Part shown: positions 25,994 to 34,831 of the stretch, one piece after another
Layout: every line of letters begins with the position of its first letter
Position numbering within the stretch: the first letter of the stretch is position 1
NCBI GenBank assembly: GCA_009788085.1
Contig: WQSB01000006.1
Coordinates: 1-40,282 of the forward strand
Direction: 5' to 3'
Length of the DNA stretch: 40,282 bases
Origin: Defluviitaleaceae bacterium
GTDB lineage: Bacteria; Bacillota; Clostridia; Lachnospirales; WQUN01
Translations under genes and position numbers: made by a program
Notes under the pieces: generated by a model
What the model was told of the DNA's origin: nothing
Database searches by the model: none
What the model saw: the letters and a program-made list of their open reading frames with translations, nothing else

Positions 25994-28900
25994 TCAAAAT
26001 ATTCTAACACCACCAACAAAGGCTCGGAAAACTTCCTCCCCCGCGATGAAAAGATTTCCGATTTCTTCGCCATTTATAAATGTGCCGCCCGCAAGCACAG
26101 TTTCTATGGACAGTGTGGCGGTATCGTAGCCGGCTCCGTTAGTGGCTCTTACGCTGAATGTAAAAATCCCGGCTGTGGTAGGTGAGCCGTATATTTCTCC
26201 GGTGATGATATTGAGCGATAATCCTGGCGGCAATCCGGATTCACCGTCGCCAACAGGCATTATTTGCCATGAAATGGGAGTGTCGCCTGTAGCGGATAAT
26301 GTTTCCTGATATGCAGTGCCTGTTGTTCCGCCGGATAGTGAATTCGTAGTAATAGCAGGCGGGTCTGCAATCGTTATCGTAAAGGTTCTTGCATCGTTGC
26401 CATTAGCATTCCCTGCGCTGATTGTAAAATCATACATTCCGGCAGTTGCCGGCGTTCCGGATAATATATTATCGTTTAAGGATAGCCCGTCGGGAAGTGC
26501 GCTGTTCAAAGACCACGTTATGGGTTGGTCGCCTGTTGCTTCCAATGTTAGCGAATAAGGCGTACCCCTTGTTGCGAATAAGGCCGAACCTGTGGTTATA
26601 ATTGGAGAGCCGCTTGCCCCGATTGAAATTGTGAATTGCCGTGTGTCGGCATAATCGGGGCCGGTTATGTTTGCTGCCATTACCGTAAATTTGTAGAATC
26701 CTTGTGTTGATGGCATACCAGATATGACAGCACCCGTAAGTGATACACCCGGCGGCAATTCCGTTTCATCGTCCACAGGCGCAAGAACACTCCAGCTAAT
26801 GGGTGCAGTACCTGTTGCCAACAAAGCCTGCGAATAATACTCGCTTTCGTTGCCGCTGTTGAGCATGGTGGTTGTGATACAGGGCCTTGCTACAATCGTA
26901 ATGGAGAATAATTCTTCTGCGTGTCCGCCGATATTATCTACCCTTACAGAAAATTCGTAAATCCCGCTTATGGTGGGCGTACCTGACAAGGTGGCTGTTG
27001 CCGGGTCGAAAAACATCCCCGGCGGCAAGTTGCCGAATGTTTGTGACCATGTGAATGGTGTAGCACCTTCAGCGGTAAGCGTGTGCGAATAAGGCACACC
27101 CACAATACCACCGGCCAAATCCACATCAATAATTGACGGCGTGGTAATGGTTATCGTAAACTGCACAGGAATAGAATCGCCAAAAACATTTGTGGCAACT
27201 ACTGTAAATACATATGTCCCCAAGACAGGGTTAAGCCAAGATACTACCCCGGCAGAGCTTAACCGGATGTCGGCGGTTGGTGTTGGTGCTGACGCCATGG
27301 CCCATGATATGGGTTGTGTTCCGCTTGCTTGTAAGACGGTACTGAAGGGTCTTGCGACTCCGCCGCCTAAATTTGCCGGTGATGTAATCACAGGCGGTGC
27401 GCCCACTGTGATTGTAAACGGTGCTGTAGTGGTGCTTCCCCCGCCTGAGACGGTGACATTTACATTATAGGTGCCTATGGCTGTTGGTGTTCCGCTTAGC
27501 ACTCCGGTAGTACCGTTTAGAATTAGACCCGGCGGGAAAGATGACCCTGCTTGCGCCGTCCATGACCATGCGTAGATAAACGAATCGTCCAGCCCGTCTG
27601 CTTGGAAAGTTAAGGGTGTATATGCAGTTCCCGCAATTCCATTGGGCAAAGGCGAAGTGGTTATAATTGCGAGGGATTGCCCGGCTTCAATGGTAAAGGT
27701 GGCAGGCGCGGAAACACCGGCGGTATTGGTAGCGGCAACTGTAAAGGTAAAGTTCCCGCCCACAACGGGTATGCCGGAAATTATTCCTGTGCTTTGATTC
27801 AGTGATAATCCTGTGGGCAAGCTCCCGTCGGTAATGAACCAAGTCATGGGTATCGAGCCAAGTGCGGTTAATTGCCCGGAGTAGCTTCTGCCGAGACGAG
27901 CATATCCCAATACCGTTGTGGTTATAACCGGTATCTGATACACGGTTAAAGTATACAGCCTAATTTCAGAGCCGTATTCGTTTTCCACTTGCGCAGAGAA
28001 CGAATATATCCCCGCCACGGTTGGTGTGCCGGACAAAATTCCGTTTATGTCCATGCTTAATCCGGGGGGTAAACTGCCACCCACGTGTTCCCATGTCATT
28101 GGAGTTTCACCATAACCACTCATCGCAAATGAATACGGCACGCCTACAATTCCGTCAGGCAATAACGGTAAACTGTTAATCCGCGCAGCAAAGGATACGT
28201 TTAGTGTGTACGTTCGTGATACTCCCCCCGGTTCATAATCATTAAAGGCTGTTATGGTAACTTGGCAGCTTTGATTGTCAATGATTGGTGTGCCGGAAAT
28301 CGTAGTGCCAATAATTGACAATCCGGCGGGGAGCGACCCATCAGTTACAGCAAGCGACACTGCCAGATGACCGTCAGAGCCTGTTACAGTAGGTGTAAAA
28401 GAATATGGGCGATTTAGAGTTGCCCCGGGTATGTATTCGTCATGGATTATCGGCGGTTCACCTGCATTCAAAATGAATGCTTTTTTTGCGCGATAACCGA
28501 TGCTGTCCGTAAGCGTTACTTCAACAGTGTATTGACCTTCATCAAGATTGCATACACCGGATAGCTGACCGTTATTGTTTATAAATAAGCCGCTGTCAAT
28601 GGGCAGCCCTGATATATTGAATACAAAAGGCGCGGTCCCGGTATCTTCCTCAATTTCTATTTGCATCAAAAATACTCTGCCTTTAATTGCTGCAGGCAGA
28701 GTATCTGTTGTGATGGCAGGCGGTACAGGCATTGTAATAGCCGCTGTGCCTTCCCACCAACCATGGGGCGGCGTGTTCAACACTCCTTGCCGAATAGCAA
28801 ATAACGGTGGTTCGTTGCCCTCTCCAAAATGCTCTGTAAGGTCAACCATTACGATATTGTCAACTCTGCCATAAGTTTCATTGTTGCCTTGATTTCCTGT

Positions 28901-29371
28901 TTGTTGCCAAATAAAGCGCATGTTTAACGGCGATACATCCGCCGTCCATATGGTGTCTATCAAGTTCCAGCCTGTAACATTTGGCGTTTGCAAACCATCG
29001 AATAACGGCGGAGGTAATACCACATCCCGTACCGGGACAGTAGTTCCGTTTACCACGGTACATCCTGTTGTCATTCCTGCCACTGTGCTTCCACGCAAGC
29101 TTACCTGCCCCCGAACATAATATTTATGTCCAACTGTGGTGGGTATGGGGTTGTTTGGGTTCATATAAACAAGGCCCTGGGTTTTTACGCCAATTTGTGC
29201 GCACCAAGAGCCTGTTTCGCCATGCTCCGGAGCGGGCGTATTATTTGCTACCTGCATGGGCGCAAGGGTGCTTTGTGTTCCTTGTTTGTTGGTGGAAAAC
29301 CCGTTCCATCCACTGACATTATTCTCAAATGAGCCGTTTTGTACTATATTTGTTAAATAAATTTGGGCCAT
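25994..29371 (-). CDS. Large multi-Ig-domain (He_PIG-like) surface/tail-fibre-like protein
   Basis: 1125 aa; about 10 repeats of pattern PxIT...G..Y...L.A.G..P..W....LPPGLSLN..TG.ISGTPT.AG.Y.F.V.A.N..G......F.I; N-terminus NIVQNGSFENNVSGWNGF resembles carbohydrate-binding/jelly-roll modules; C-terminus FINGEEIGNLFIAGEEVFRAFVGGVRIF; no signal peptide. Confidence 0.85.
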   Translation of the reverse strand: MAQIYLTNIVQNGSFENNVSGWNGFSTNKQGTQSTLAPMQVANNTPAPEHGETGSWCAQIGVKTQGLVYMNPNNPIPTTVGHKYYVRGQVSLRGSTVAGMTTGCTVVNGTTVPVRDVVLPPPLFDGLQTPNVTGWNLIDTIWTADVSPLNMRFIWQQTGNQGNNETYGRVDNIVMVDLTEHFGEGNEPPLFAIRQGVLNTPPHGWWEGTAAITMPVPPAITTDTLPAAIKGRVFLMQIEIEEDTGTAPFVFNISGLPIDSGLFINNNGQLSGVCNLDEGQYTVEVTLTDSIGYRAKKAFILNAGEPPIIHDEYIPGATLNRPYSFTPTVTGSDGHLAVSLAVTDGSLPAGLSIIGTTISGTPIIDNQSCQVTITAFNDYEPGGVSRTYTLNVSFAARINSLPLLPDGIVGVPYSFAMSGYGETPMTWEHVGGSLPPGLSMDINGILSGTPTVAGIYSFSAQVENEYGSEIRLYTLTVYQIPVITTTVLGYARLGRSYSGQLTALGSIPMTWFITDGSLPTGLSLNQSTGIISGIPVVGGNFTFTVAATNTAGVSAPATFTIEAGQSLAIITTSPLPNGIAGTAYTPLTFQADGLDDSFIYAWSWTAQAGSSFPPGLILNGTTGVLSGTPTAIGTYNVNVTVSGGGSTTTAPFTITVGAPPVITSPANLGGGVARPFSTVLQASGTQPISWAMASAPTPTADIRLSSAGVVSWLNPVLGTYVFTVVATNVFGDSIPVQFTITITTPSIIDVDLAGGIVGVPYSHTLTAEGATPFTWSQTFGNLPPGMFFDPATATLSGTPTISGIYEFSVRVDNIGGHAEELFSITIVARPCITTTMLNSGNESEYYSQALLATGTAPISWSVLAPVDDETELPPGVSLTGAVISGMPSTQGFYKFTVMAANITGPDYADTRQFTISIGASGSPIITTGSALFATRGTPYSLTLEATGDQPITWSLNSALPDGLSLNDNILSGTPATAGMYDFTISAGNANGNDARTFTITIADPPAITTNSLSGGTTGTAYQETLSATGDTPISWQIMPVGDGESGLPPGLSLNIITGEIYGSPTTAGIFTFSVRATNGAGYDTATLSIETVLAGGTFINGEEIGNLFIAGEEVFRAFVGGVRIF

Positions 29372-29374
29372 GTT

Positions 29375-30193
29375 TTACTCCTTTGCGACAAAAACGAACA
29401 CATTTGGGTGTTCTTGTGAATATTGCAGGGCTTCCGTTACATCCTGTGCCTTGTAAACTTCCACGCTGGCTACTTTGTTGTTTATTTCATTAATTGCTTG
29501 AACTATTTGCTTATTTACCGTTTGAAGGTCAAAGGTGTTGCCAAGCATTACATTCAAGCCCTGCACGTTTATGTCTATGATTGACCTTACCGTGTCTGTT
29601 TCAGGGAAAGGGTCGGCTTGGTTTTTCCCAAAGAACCATGTCGTACCAATGGGAATAGGCCTGAATATTGGCAAAATTACACTGCCGTCAACGGGAGACG
29701 TAATGTCAATTGTTGTATGAACCTCCCCGTTGGCAAGATATTCAAATCCAATGTGAAAGCCATTTATAAACCAGCGGGCAACCGCCGCATTGATATTCGG
29801 ATTTCCCGTTTGGTCTAGTGCCGCATCTTCAGCCGTCAGGAAAAAATACCTGCTGTATTGATGCGGTGCGTTCAGCGGCTCTGCAATTTCAACATGCCAA
29901 TTGTATCCCCTTGGCAAATTCGGAGGGGCAGACTGCACCGTTGCATCAAATACATAGATGGCATTGTATTTCAAGAGTCTGTCAAGCTCATCAATTGCTC
30001 TTTGTACATTGATTGCTTCCAGCTCCAGCATTTCCGGTGAGGTTCGAGACAATTCGTTATTGTAAGGGATATCCTCGGCGACAAGGGTTATATTTCCACT
30101 CACATCCGGCGACATTCCATTCGCGCTTTTTACTAATCCCGACAATTTTTCCTGTAGCAGTTTTTGCAGATACTCATAACTTACTGCCGCCAT
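29375..30193 (-). CDS. Phage tail-fibre-like structural protein
   Basis: VKSANGMSPDVSGNITLVAEDI resembles the tail-fibre motif VKSVNGxxPDxxGNVTLxxxD; N-terminus MAAVSYEYLQKLLQEKL. Confidence 0.6.
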   Translation of the reverse strand: MAAVSYEYLQKLLQEKLSGLVKSANGMSPDVSGNITLVAEDIPYNNELSRTSPEMLELEAINVQRAIDELDRLLKYNAIYVFDATVQSAPPNLPRGYNWHVEIAEPLNAPHQYSRYFFLTAEDAALDQTGNPNINAAVARWFINGFHIGFEYLANGEVHTTIDITSPVDGSVILPIFRPIPIGTTWFFGKNQADPFPETDTVRSIIDINVQGLNVMLGNTFDLQTVNKQIVQAINEINNKVASVEVYKAQDVTEALQYSQEHPNVFVFVAKE

Positions 30194-30231
30194 ATATTCA
30201 TCTCCTTATTTATTTAATTGAAAATAATATG

Positions 30232-30397
30232 TAGGGCCTGTTGCCACTACCTCAAATGCCCATCTTTTGGTCGCTTTACCGCCACTTTTCGTCGGGTTTT
30301 CCTAGCGCACCTTCGGGTGCGTGTCGTCAAATCCTTCTCAATTGGCGAAAAATCGCCTCAAAATCTGGTCATTTTCGGTTAGTGGCAACAGGCCCTA
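30232..30397. mobile_element. MITE-like element, 166 bp, 18-bp perfect terminal inverted repeats
   Basis: TAGGGCCTGTTGCCACTA (30232-30249) / TAGTGGCAACAGGCCCTA (30380-30397); imperfect complementarity continues inward about 25 bp; internal hairpin CGCACC-TTCG-GGTGCG. TA at both edges is compatible with a TA target duplication. Confidence 0.85.
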
Positions 30398-30451
30398 GTT
30401 CGTAATTTATATTCATAGAATTTTATAGGTAGAACTAGTTGTTTGTTTCTT

Positions 30452-30817
30452 TTAAGGCTCCGGGTCCGGGGGTGTCTCAGGCGTTGGAACAATAAGGTAA
30501 GGAACCATGCTTTTTTCTATATCGCTGAGTTGTTCGTAATCCTCATCCGTAATTTCTTGATTAACCCATGCCGGTGTTGTTAGTCCGGCGTTCCAATACC
30601 AAAAGCTGGTCGTTTCATCCACAAAGGCGTAATTTGCCAGTTCTGCCGATGCATAGACTTCCACCAATTCAGCCTCGGTTGCATACTGCCCTAAAAACAA
30701 TAGAGAGGAAATTGGAAGTTGAGTGGTCGGTATCTGACCGTTTTCGTCAAGCCCCGGTATGCCGTTTGGCGCACCCTTAATAGCCTTTAGATACTCATAC
30801 GATACTGCACTTGCCAT
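30452..30817 (-). CDS. Small phage-tail-like protein
   Basis: MASAVSYEYLKAIKGAPNGIPGLDENGQIPTTQLP...YATEAELVEVYASAELANYAFVDETTSFWYWNAG: tail/appendage-like composition. Start at Met-4 of the track ORF. Confidence 0.6.
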   Translation of the reverse strand: MASAVSYEYLKAIKGAPNGIPGLDENGQIPTTQLPISSLLFLGQYATEAELVEVYASAELANYAFVDETTSFWYWNAGLTTPAWVNQEITDEDYEQLSDIEKSMVPYLIVPTPETPPDPEP

Positions 30818-30846
30818 AAAAATCACTCCTCATTTATTACGTCTTT

Positions 30847-31113
30847 TTATAAAAAGCCGTTTGGATAAACTACCCACAAAACATCGGGATTGAGCTTTTC
30901 GTCATCCGATAATGCCGTATACTCGTTTTCCGCTACGAGCTTCAAGCCAATTCCGGGGTCTCCTTTTGGTCCGGGAGGACCGGATGGACCTTGTGGCCCT
31001 CTTGGCCCGGGCCACGGCACACATGGATTTCTCGAAAGAAACTCCTCTTTCGGCAAGGGGTTAAAACAATCTGTGGGAAAAGGAATTGCGTTGAAGCAAT
31101 CACACACTTTCAT
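30847..31113 (-). CDS. Short collagen-like (Gly-X-Y) protein
   Basis: MKVCDCFNAIPFPTDCFNP...WPGPRGPQGPSGPPGPKGDPGIGLKLVAENEYTALSDDEKLNPDVLWVVYPNGFL; ATG at 31113 after AGGGGGGATAAG. Confidence 0.7.
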   Translation of the reverse strand: MKVCDCFNAIPFPTDCFNPLPKEEFLSRNPCVPWPGPRGPQGPSGPPGPKGDPGIGLKLVAENEYTALSDDEKLNPDVLWVVYPNGFL

Positions 31114-31237
31114 CTTATCCCCCCTTTGGTTATATGTTATGCAAGGGCGGCATGGAAGGTTCATTCAACGAATTTGTCACCGTTAAAGAATCGTAGTAGA
31201 ATAGAAGAAATTTATTTTCGACGGAGTTGGGTACATA

Positions 31238-32047
31238 ATGGGATACCGTGCTTTATTTACTGATTTTGATGGCACTTTGTATTCAGGGGGGAAAGCAGTT
31301 TCTGAAGCTAATGTTTTGGCGATTAACGCCGCAAAGGCCGCGGGGAGGTTAATAGTGCTGTGTAGCGGGCGTTCTTGGAAATCGCTGGCTTATTACGAAA
31401 AGCTGCTGGGCTTTAACACGCCGGGGAATTATGGCGTGGCGTTTAATGGCGCGGTGGTTTACGCCTATACCGAAAACGGGCATGAGATTCTTTTTCGGCA
31501 AACCATGGAGGATGCGGCCGCCCATAAAGTTATCCGGGAATTAAAGAGTATTGCCGTTCCCGGGGTTAGAATATATGTATATGGGGGCAACGGCGACTTG
31601 TACACCGAAGAGGCTTTTAGAAGTGAGGAGCAATTCAGCGAGGATAGGCGGGTGGAGCTGCAATATGTAAGGGATTTTTCCGACATAAAAATCGGATTTT
31701 CTAAAGTTGTGGCTTTTGGGGAGAACAGCGCGCTAAGGCTGGTTGACGCGCAGATGCCACGTGAATATGGCGCGGTTTTCTGCTCGGATGTGCTTTTGGA
31801 ATTTTTGCCGCCGGATGTAAACAAAGGCAGCGGTATGGCATTTTTGGCCGGGCATTTGGGTATCCCCTTGGAAGAGGTTATTGCCATGGGCGACGAATGC
31901 AATGATATCCCCATGCTGAAAAAAGCAGGGCTTGGCATCGCAGTGGCCAATGCGGTTCCGGCTGCCAAGGCCGCCGCCGATATTGTTCTGGATAAAAGCT
32001 GCCAAGAAGACGCAGTAAAAGAAGTAATCGAGAGGCATCTGCTTTAA
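31238..32047 (+). CDS. Cof-type HAD-superfamily hydrolase
   Basis: ALFTDFDGTLYSGGKAVS (motif I), LCSGRSWKS, NKGSGMAFLAGHLGIPLEEVIAMGDECNDIPMLKKAGLGIAVANA. Confidence 0.93.
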   Translation: MGYRALFTDFDGTLYSGGKAVSEANVLAINAAKAAGRLIVLCSGRSWKSLAYYEKLLGFNTPGNYGVAFNGAVVYAYTENGHEILFRQTMEDAAAHKVIRELKSIAVPGVRIYVYGGNGDLYTEEAFRSEEQFSEDRRVELQYVRDFSDIKIGFSKVVAFGENSALRLVDAQMPREYGAVFCSDVLLEFLPPDVNKGSGMAFLAGHLGIPLEEVIAMGDECNDIPMLKKAGLGIAVANAVPAAKAAADIVLDKSCQEDAVKEVIERHLL

Positions 32048-32072
32048 ACCTGAACCCCATTAGGAGGTGGTT

Positions 32073-32633
32073 GTGATTTCAAAAATTTTCATCGGTATGA
32101 TACTGGTTTTTATCAATTTTAATCTGGATATCGGCTATATGAGAATCGGAATTATCCCTAGTTTTTTAGGGTATTATTTTATGCTTAAGGGTTTGGCTGA
32201 AATTATGGAATTAAGCAGTCGTTTCTCTAAAGTCATTCCATATGTAAAGGGCATGATAGTTTATTCTGTAATCATTTATGTGATGGATTTGCTTGGGGGT
32301 GCAACGGCAATAGATTTGCTGTACATTTACACGCCAACGGGATTGCTTATGCTTGCTATTGGGATAATTACAATAGTTCTTTCATTGTTTATTTCATATA
32401 ACATTATAATGGGCGTAAAGGATATTGAAATTACTCAGGAGCAAGACCTAAATTCTGACCGGCTTTATTTAGCTTGGAAGCTGCTGGTTGTATTTTCGGT
32501 ATTAACCCATATTGTAATATTATTATATATCACTGCGTTTGCAGTTGTTGGTATACTGGTGAGCTTCTTGATTCAAATATACTATTTGTTTGCCTTTTAC
32601 AGGACAAAGACTTTGTATTACGAGAAAATGTAG
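32073..32633 (+). CDS. Multipass integral membrane protein, unknown function
   Basis: Hydrophobic about 186-aa ORF; GTG start at 32073 with RBS AGGAGGT. Confidence 0.65.
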   Translation: MISKIFIGMILVFINFNLDIGYMRIGIIPSFLGYYFMLKGLAEIMELSSRFSKVIPYVKGMIVYSVIIYVMDLLGGATAIDLLYIYTPTGLLMLAIGIITIVLSLFISYNIIMGVKDIEITQEQDLNSDRLYLAWKLLVVFSVLTHIVILLYITAFAVVGILVSFLIQIYYLFAFYRTKTLYYEKM

Positions 32634-32647
32634 GGAGATAGTAATCA

Positions 32648-33889
32648 ATGCTCGAAATGTTTCGTTTTCTCAAGCATCTAAAGGGCAACGCCAAGGCCAC
32701 TGTGCTGACAGAGCCCCTGTGGGGCATTCCGTTTAACCTGTACGCGCCGTTTTTTACGCTGTATATGTTTCATTTGGGAGTCTTGGACTTTCAGATTGGG
32801 CTTTTGCTTGGGCTGGGCCGGATGCTTCAAATGTTTTTTGCATTGTTTGGCGGGGTCATAACGGATAAGTTCGGGAGGCGGCTTACAACATTAATTGGGG
32901 ATGCAATATCTTGGAGTATTCCGGCCTTAATATGGGCTTTTTCGCAGAATTTTTGGTGGTTTCTGGCGGCGGCGTTGATTAACAGCACATTTCAAATCAC
33001 CGCCGTTTCTTGGGAATGTCTTTGGATTGACGAGAACGCGGAAGACGCCAATAAGCTGGCCAAGATTTTCAACTGGATTTATATTTCCGGGCAACTGACG
33101 GTATTTTTCGCGCCGATTGCGGGGCTCTTTGTGGAACGGTACAGTGTGGTGCCTGTTGTGCGTGTATTGTTCCTTATCGCTTTTGTGTCCATGACGGCAA
33201 AGTTTATTCTGCTGTACATTTTTTCAGTTGAAACACCGCAGGGCCTCCAGCGGATGCGGGAAACAAAAAACACATCCGTCAGCCGGCTTTTGCTTGGCTA
33301 TAAGGATGTGTTTGGGCAAATTATAAAATCCTGGAAAATGATGCGGGCGTTGGCACTTCAGGGGCTGGCGGTTGTTACGATAATGATAACATCAACCTTT
33401 TTCGCCCTGTACGCCACTCAGGATTTAAATGTCCCGGAGCATTTTATGGCGTATTTTCCTATTTTGCGGGCGGGGGTAATGCTGGCCTTTTTATTTTTGG
33501 TCCAAAGCCGGCTGGGTGTTTTTAAGCCCCGGCATTTAATGCTTGTGGGAATTGTTACTTATATCGCGGCCAACGGGCTTTTGCTGGTTTCCCCGGCGGA
33601 AAGTGTTGCGTGGCTTGCCGTTTATACCATTGTGGAGGCCTGCGCCGTCGCCTTGCTTATGCCGAGGCTGGAAACCCTGGCCGCCAATGTGATTGACCCC
33701 AAGGAGCGCGCGCGGATTCGCAGCTTTTTTAACGCTTCCATTTTGGCCGTTTCAAGTGTGTTTGGATTCTTGGCCGGCTGGCTTTCGGACATGGACAGGC
33801 GGCTTCCTTTTGTGTTAAACATCGCGCTGTTTGTCTGTATGATGGTGATTCTGGTTGCGAAGCGGCGGGGGAGCGATACGGCAGTCTAA
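32648..33889 (+). CDS. MFS transporter
   Basis: About 12 hydrophobic segments; GGVITDKFGRRLTTLIGDAISW matches the MFS loop 2-3 motif G-x3-D-x-G-R-R. Confidence 0.85.
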   Translation: MLEMFRFLKHLKGNAKATVLTEPLWGIPFNLYAPFFTLYMFHLGVLDFQIGLLLGLGRMLQMFFALFGGVITDKFGRRLTTLIGDAISWSIPALIWAFSQNFWWFLAAALINSTFQITAVSWECLWIDENAEDANKLAKIFNWIYISGQLTVFFAPIAGLFVERYSVVPVVRVLFLIAFVSMTAKFILLYIFSVETPQGLQRMRETKNTSVSRLLLGYKDVFGQIIKSWKMMRALALQGLAVVTIMITSTFFALYATQDLNVPEHFMAYFPILRAGVMLAFLFLVQSRLGVFKPRHLMLVGIVTYIAANGLLLVSPAESVAWLAVYTIVEACAVALLMPRLETLAANVIDPKERARIRSFFNASILAVSSVFGFLAGWLSDMDRRLPFVLNIALFVCMMVILVAKRRGSDTAV

Positions 33890-33892
33890 ATT

Positions 33893-34831
33893 CTACATTC
33901 TGTCGCTGTACGGCAAAGACTTTATATATTCATCCATGTATGCCCAATTTGGACAGCCATCAGTAGACTTTGGCAACTTAATAACACTTTCTTTCATTTT
34001 TTCCAAAGTCCATTTTCGTCCATAACTGAATTTATATCGGTTAGCCTTAATTGTGGTTATAATGAACATAGCAATATGCTTGTTCAACTCCCAACCATCG
34101 GCACAAAGTACATTTACATCATCAGAAGCACAAAATGGCTCATGCTGATAGAATGCTTCTCCGACACTACCATTGTAATTCACCGTGATGCAGTTCGGTT
34201 GAAACATCGGCTCAACATCTATGTGCTGGCGAACACCATTATTTTCGCTAATAGCCCCTATAAAATTTACGCTACCCTCTGCCATATCCTCTTTGGTCAA
34301 GCGTTTGCCTTTATGAAATCTGAAAAGTTCACCCAAAGAATACTCGCCCCATTTATCAATATCAAGCGAGGGGGTTTTCATATTCACCTGTGCCGTAGTT
34401 ATCGGGTTCGTGCTTGTGTCATGCACCCATTGCGGGATAGTGCTTGGCAATATTATGTCTTTAAGAGTTTTATTTGCTTGTCGGCCGTAGCTGTATCTAT
34501 AAGCATTGACCCTTATGCACATACAGTAATACAATTTTTCCGCAAGAGTCATTTCAATCTTTGGCTCTAATACCATGATATGAAAGGCAGTATAAAAAGG
34601 CTTTAGCTGCACAAAAGCAGACAAGACACTACCGCCCAACGCAACGGTAATACTTCCCGCCTTAAACGGTTCTGTGCCCTCTATTTTTTCGACTTGTGCT
34701 ACCACGCCGTTATTTTGTGATGTCCGTGATACAAAATTAACATCGCTCTTTTCGATTGTGCCAATGTGCATTAACTCAAAACCATTACCTTGTCGCAATT
34801 CAAACAAATCTCTAACTCTCATAAGCTTCAC
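33893..34831 (-). CDS. Restriction-modification specificity subunit (two target-recognition domains, BcgI-B-like)
   Basis: Two repeats: LFELRQGNGFELMHIG...SRTSQNNGVVAQVE and LFRFHKGKRLTKEDMAEGSVNFIGAISENNGVRQHID; each followed by NAYRYSYGRQ / NRYKFSYGRKW. Confidence 0.85.
   Translation of the reverse strand: MKLMRVRDLFELRQGNGFELMHIGTIEKSDVNFVSRTSQNNGVVAQVEKIEGTEPFKAGSITVALGGSVLSAFVQLKPFYTAFHIMVLEPKIEMTLAEKLYYCMCIRVNAYRYSYGRQANKTLKDIILPSTIPQWVHDTSTNPITTAQVNMKTPSLDIDKWGEYSLGELFRFHKGKRLTKEDMAEGSVNFIGAISENNGVRQHIDVEPMFQPNCITVNYNGSVGEAFYQHEPFCASDDVNVLCADGWELNKHIAMFIITTIKANRYKFSYGRKWTLEKMKESVIKLPKSTDGCPNWAYMDEYIKSLPYSDRM

Noticed and set aside
26316-29332. Plus-strand ORFs antisense to the Ig-repeat gene
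   Set aside because: Shadow ORFs of a repetitive, well-supported minus-strand coding region.
25994-29371. CRISPR array or DNA-level tandem repeat
   Set aside because: Repetition is at the protein-domain level (80-95 aa, divergent); no short identical direct repeats with unique spacers seen anywhere in the window.
25994-31113. Possible diversity-generating retroelement target/variable tail fibre
   Set aside because: No reverse transcriptase, template repeat or accessory variability gene recognised in the window.
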